A stretch of 10,285 bases of DNA from positions 1-10,285 of the forward strand of contig CAZRRN010000072.1 of assembly GCA_964602475.1 (NCBI GenBank). Direction: 5' to 3'. This DNA is from SZUA-448 sp964602475 (GTDB taxonomy: Bacteria; Bacillota; Clostridia; Lachnospirales; Lachnospiraceae). How positions within the stretch are numbered: position 1 is the first letter of the stretch; each line of letters opens with the position of its first letter. The translations under genes and the position numbers were made by a program. Positions 7,575 to 10,285 of this stretch are shown piece after piece. The notes below the pieces were generated by a model. It had not been told where the DNA came from. It ran no database searches and saw nothing but the letters and a program-made list of their open reading frames with translations.

Positions 7575-9377
7575 ATGAAAAAAGTTGTAGCTTTATTACT
7601 GATTGCCGTAATGGTTCTGTCACTGGCAGGCTGCGGCAACAACCAAGAATCAGCAGACAGTACAATATCAGTATGTCTGGCTTCTGAACCGGATACGATT
7701 GATCCGGCACTGAACTCGGCTGTAGACGGTGCAACATTGATTGCGCATTTATTTTCCGGTCTCGCAAAATGGGAAAAGGATGAGAATGGTGCGCTTGTTA
7801 TTGTAGCAGATGCAGCCAAAGAACTGGTAGAAGGTGTTACCAATGCCGACGGAACTGTCACCTATACCTATACTCTGCGTGATGGTCTGAAATGGTCAGA
7901 TGGCAAGGATGTTACCGCAGCGGATTTCGTATTTGCATGGAACCGTGCCGCTTCCCCTGCATTATCCGCAGATTACGGATATATGTTTGAAATCGTTGAC
8001 GGATACGCAGAGATGTGGGAAACTGATGCAGACGAGAATTTTGTAAATCCGGATGCAGCTCTGAATGTTTCCGCAACTGACAGCAAAACACTTGTTGTAA
8101 CCCTGTCGAATGCAGCTACTTATTGGAACGAGCTTCTTGCGTTCCCGACCTATTTCCCGTTACGTGAGGATGTTGTTTCGAATGAAGCATGGGCAACCGA
8201 CCCTTCAACCTATGTATGTAACGGACCGTATACCATGACAGCATGGGAACACAACAGTGTTATTACACTGGAGAAGAGCGACAAGTTCGTGGATGCTGAC
8301 GAAATCACCATGAAGACGATTAAATTCTATCTTTCCGATGATGCGAATAATATGCTTTCGAACTTTGAAAATGGCAGCTGGCAGCTGATTGATGATGTGC
8401 CGACCAACGAAATCGCAAGCCTTAAGACGAAGTATCCGGATGAATTTGTTGTTGCCGGACAAATCGGAACATATTATGTATGCTGGAATATTAACGAGGA
8501 TATTCTTCCGGCAACCAGTACTCTGACAGGAGCAGAAGCAGAAGCAGCCCGTACTGAGATCCGTAATGCAATTGCACTGCTGTTCGACCGTAACTATATT
8601 GTTGAAGAAATCGGTCAGGCAGGTCAGGTTCCGGCATCCTCCTTCGTAGCAATGGGTATGACAAATCCGGATGGCTCCGAGTTCTACCAGAGCGCCGGTT
8701 CCAGCTCTGATTACTACGGATACTATGATGTATCAAAAGATGCTACGCAGAGCAACTTTGCATCAGCAGTTGAAACGCTGAAGAAATACTATACATACGA
8801 CGGTACCGTATTTACCGATTTCCCGGCTCTTACCTATATCTATAACACTTCGGAAGGTCACAAGGCAATCGGCGAATATCTGCAGTCGGCACTTTCTGCA
8901 GTGGGAATAACCATGAAACTTGAGAACCAGGAATGGAATTCGTTCCTGAATACCCGTAAGAGCGGAAATTATTCCGTAGCAAGAAATGGCTGGCTGGCAG
9001 ACTACAATGACCCGATGAGCTTCCTGGATATGTGGGTAACCAGCTCCGGTAATAATGATGTTCAGTTTGGTAAAGGCGAGCATGAAGCAACTGCAATGTA
9101 CAGCCTGAATCTGACCGACCTTGGCTATGATGTCAACGTAACTAACGGAACCTGGTCAGAAACCTATGATGTTTTGATTGCTGCCATCAAATCCTGTACT
9201 AACACAGAAACACGTTATACTCTGATGCACAGAGCAGAAGATCTGCTGATGTCAACCGGCTGTATCGTACCGCTGTATTTCTACACAGATATCTATATGA
9301 TCGATGACAGTGTAGAAGGCTTCTTCTCGAACCCTCTCGGTTACAAGTACTTCATGTATACGACGATTAATAAGTAA
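7575..9377 (+). CDS. oppA: Peptide-binding lipoprotein, OppA type (SBP family 5)
   Basis: This extracellular receptor captures peptides and delivers them to the OppBC channel. The lipoprotein signal is clear: MKK, a hydrophobic stretch 4-17, then LAGC with Cys20 as the lipid-modified residue, giving a membrane-anchored protein of about 580 residues. Family features include SEPDTIDPALNS (37-48), YTLRDGLKWSDGKDVTAADF (99-118), CNGPYTM (215-221), TSEGHKAIGEYLQSAL (425-440) and GWLADYNDPMSFLDM (472-486). The last resembles the ADYNDP segment common in Firmicute OppA proteins. Length 600 fits OppA rather than the shorter DppA. AGGAGG at 7561-7566 is eight bases from ATG after an A-run, an excellent site suited to a receptor needed in excess. 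It comes last in the operon, 68 nt after oppF, and I see no separate promoter there. The actual ligand is unknown. Confidence 0.94.
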   Translation: MKKVVALLLIAVMVLSLAGCGNNQESADSTISVCLASEPDTIDPALNSAVDGATLIAHLFSGLAKWEKDENGALVIVADAAKELVEGVTNADGTVTYTYTLRDGLKWSDGKDVTAADFVFAWNRAASPALSADYGYMFEIVDGYAEMWETDADENFVNPDAALNVSATDSKTLVVTLSNAATYWNELLAFPTYFPLREDVVSNEAWATDPSTYVCNGPYTMTAWEHNSVITLEKSDKFVDADEITMKTIKFYLSDDANNMLSNFENGSWQLIDDVPTNEIASLKTKYPDEFVVAGQIGTYYVCWNINEDILPATSTLTGAEAEAARTEIRNAIALLFDRNYIVEEIGQAGQVPASSFVAMGMTNPDGSEFYQSAGSSSDYYGYYDVSKDATQSNFASAVETLKKYYTYDGTVFTDFPALTYIYNTSEGHKAIGEYLQSALSAVGITMKLENQEWNSFLNTRKSGNYSVARNGWLADYNDPMSFLDMWVTSSGNNDVQFGKGEHEATAMYSLNLTDLGYDVNVTNGTWSETYDVLIAAIKSCTNTETRYTLMHRAEDLLMSTGCIVPLYFYTDIYMIDDSVEGFFSNPLGYKYFMYTTINK

Positions 9378-9390
9378 TTTACTGATTATG

Positions 9391-9429
9391 AAATGGACGC
9401 AGCGGCAATTGCCGCTGCGTCCATTTTTT
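9391..9429 (+). terminator. Strong intrinsic terminator of the opp operon
   Basis: Positions 9391-9426 form a perfect 36-nt palindrome: 18-base arms centred between 9408 and 9409, with a G+C-rich core and AATT at the tip as a four-base loop. Six Ts (9424-9429) follow, beginning inside the stem. It begins 13 bases after the oppA stop. On the minus strand the same hairpin lies 53 bases after the araC-type stop but is followed only by TTTCATAAT, so it is a weaker terminator in that direction. Confidence 0.93.
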
Positions 9430-9479
9430 ACTTTATAGGAAAGGTTGAAGACATTTACGGAATAATTAAAGTATCGTTT

Positions 9480-10262
9480 CTAATGATATTTTTCGCGATA
9501 TTCCGAAGGCGTAATGCATGTCATCTGCTTAAACTGCCGCATAAAATGTGTTTCATTTTTATAGCCGCAGAGAAGAGCAATCTGTTTTACGCTGATATTG
9601 GTTGTGCTGAGCTTGTATTTACTGCATTCGATCCGGCTGTTGATGACATCCGCCATCGCAGTTGTTCCGTAAACACGTTTATACAAAGTGTTAAAGGTGG
9701 ATTTACTCATGGTCAGCTCGTGTGCAAACCAGTTGACATTCCAGTCCAGATAGGGCATGGTATAGATTTTGTTATGAATTAGGGACAATTTAAGGTAGTT
9801 CGGTATGTTTTTCGGCTCTTCCCTTGGAGAAAGTAGCATATTGGAAAGACTTAAGAAAAAGATACGAAGATAATAGTCTAATAGCTCCTCGCGGTAAAGA
9901 GAAGGAGAGTAGTTAATAGAACAGATCTGATTAATCAAAGTGGAAAACTCATGAATATTATCAAGAGGAACTAATTTGTCGTAAGGAATCTTAAGGTTTT
10001 GCAGCCACTTCACATCATCTTCTGTCATTGAAAAATGAAAAAAATCATTACTGAAGCCGCTTCCATAGGATGTATAGTTTTGCGGAGAATCTTTCTTGAA
10101 TAAGATAAAGGAATTTGGCTGTGCAATCTGCTCCCGGTCTTTAAAATGAAACACAGCATTACTTTTAATTAATAAAAATAAATAATCTCCGGAGCCCTCC
10201 GGGCGGTCAATATTAAAATCGGCATCATGAAAATGATTATATCCGACAACATGTACCTCCAA
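9480..10262 (-). CDS. AraC-family transcriptional regulator
   Basis: This is a 260-residue cytoplasmic DNA-binding protein. The N-terminal part (about 1-80) looks like the cupin-type sensing domain of AraC regulators (YNHFHDADFNI near 8-18, then short beta-rich segments to FFHFSM). A helical middle (about 100-165) is probably for dimerisation. The C-terminal part (about 170-260) has the two helix-turn-helix units: WFAHELTMSKSTFNTLYKR (178-196) and ISVKQIALLCGYKNETHF (223-240), followed by FKQM and the family ending ITPSEYREKY. The start is TTG, fixed by AGGAGG eight bases upstream and an in-frame TAA at 10283-10281; no ATG is available before residue 79. The gene is AT-richer than the opp genes. 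It converges on the opp operon and may control it, though its promoter is outside the window and its effector is unknown. Confidence 0.93.
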   Translation of the reverse strand: MEVHVVGYNHFHDADFNIDRPEGSGDYLFLLIKSNAVFHFKDREQIAQPNSFILFKKDSPQNYTSYGSGFSNDFFHFSMTEDDVKWLQNLKIPYDKLVPLDNIHEFSTLINQICSINYSPSLYREELLDYYLRIFFLSLSNMLLSPREEPKNIPNYLKLSLIHNKIYTMPYLDWNVNWFAHELTMSKSTFNTLYKRVYGTTAMADVINSRIECSKYKLSTTNISVKQIALLCGYKNETHFMRQFKQMTCITPSEYREKYH

Positions 10263-10270
10263 AATGGTTT

Positions 10271-10277
10271 CCTCCTT
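10271..10277 (-). promoter_or_regulatory. Ribosome binding site that fixes the TTG start of the AraC-type gene
   Basis: On the minus strand AAGGAGG at 10277-10271 is followed by eight bases and then TTG at 10262-10260. An in-frame TAA at 10283-10281 rules out any longer form. The only ATG close by (within GTACATG) is out of frame. The start is therefore well supported in spite of the non-ATG codon. Confidence 0.85.
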
Positions 10278-10285
10278 ACTTTATG

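Noticed and set aside
7184..7861. 225-codon minus-strand open frame across the oppF/oppA junction
   Set aside because: It overlaps the ends of two certain genes and the ribosome binding site and signal peptide of oppA. Its translation is low-complexity and unlike any family.
9393..9782. 129-codon plus-strand open frame after the opp terminator
   Set aside because: It begins inside the terminator palindrome, runs antisense through the well-supported helix-turn-helix coding part of the AraC-type gene, and has no ribosome binding site.
1..10285. CRISPR, defence island, prophage or transposon signals
   Set aside because: I found no repeat-spacer array, transposase, integrase, terminal repeats or tRNA. 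The helicase has UvrD-like motifs also seen in defence proteins, but its HelD-specific N-terminal features (DWRAPI region) and lack of nuclease or defence partners argue against that role.

Overview
The window looks like a low-to-moderate G+C Firmicute, most likely a clostridial or Lachnospiraceae-type gut anaerobe. The reasons are strong AGGAGG ribosome binding sites, a Firmicute-style oligopeptide ABC operon, a HelD-type helicase and AT-rich intergenic DNA. The assignment is by style only; there is no marker gene. Every gene is intact except that the promoter of the last one lies off the right edge. I see no rRNA, tRNA, CRISPR array or mobile element.

Layout. Positions 1-136 are an AT-rich upstream region with a weak promoter candidate and a 17-bp dyad. 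Positions 137-3316 (+) encode a 1059-residue HelD-like superfamily 1 helicase with a long extra C-terminus. That C-terminus resembles the N-terminal, galactose-mutarotase-like beta-sandwich of GH31 glycosidases but lacks the GH31 catalytic barrel. Positions 3317-3493 hold a probable promoter, repeats around it and a foldable leader. Positions 3494-9377 (+) are a five-gene oligopeptide/dipeptide ABC importer operon in the order oppB, oppC, oppD, oppF, oppA (permease, permease, ATPase, ATPase, lipoprotein binding protein). It ends in a perfect 36-nt palindrome followed by a T-run. Positions 9480-10262 (-) encode a convergent AraC-family regulator starting at TTG.

How the genes work together. 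The binding lipoprotein should capture peptides outside the membrane and deliver them to the two permeases, which are powered by the two ATPases. The AraC-type protein is a plausible local regulator, and repeats at the operon promoter are candidate binding sites; this is inference from proximity. The helicase is probably transcribed separately. By family it acts on RNA polymerase rather than in transport.

The transporter is a well-known type. The most unusual item is the helicase fused to a carbohydrate-enzyme-like domain. The same gene also has two competing in-frame starts, the inner one with the better ribosome binding site.
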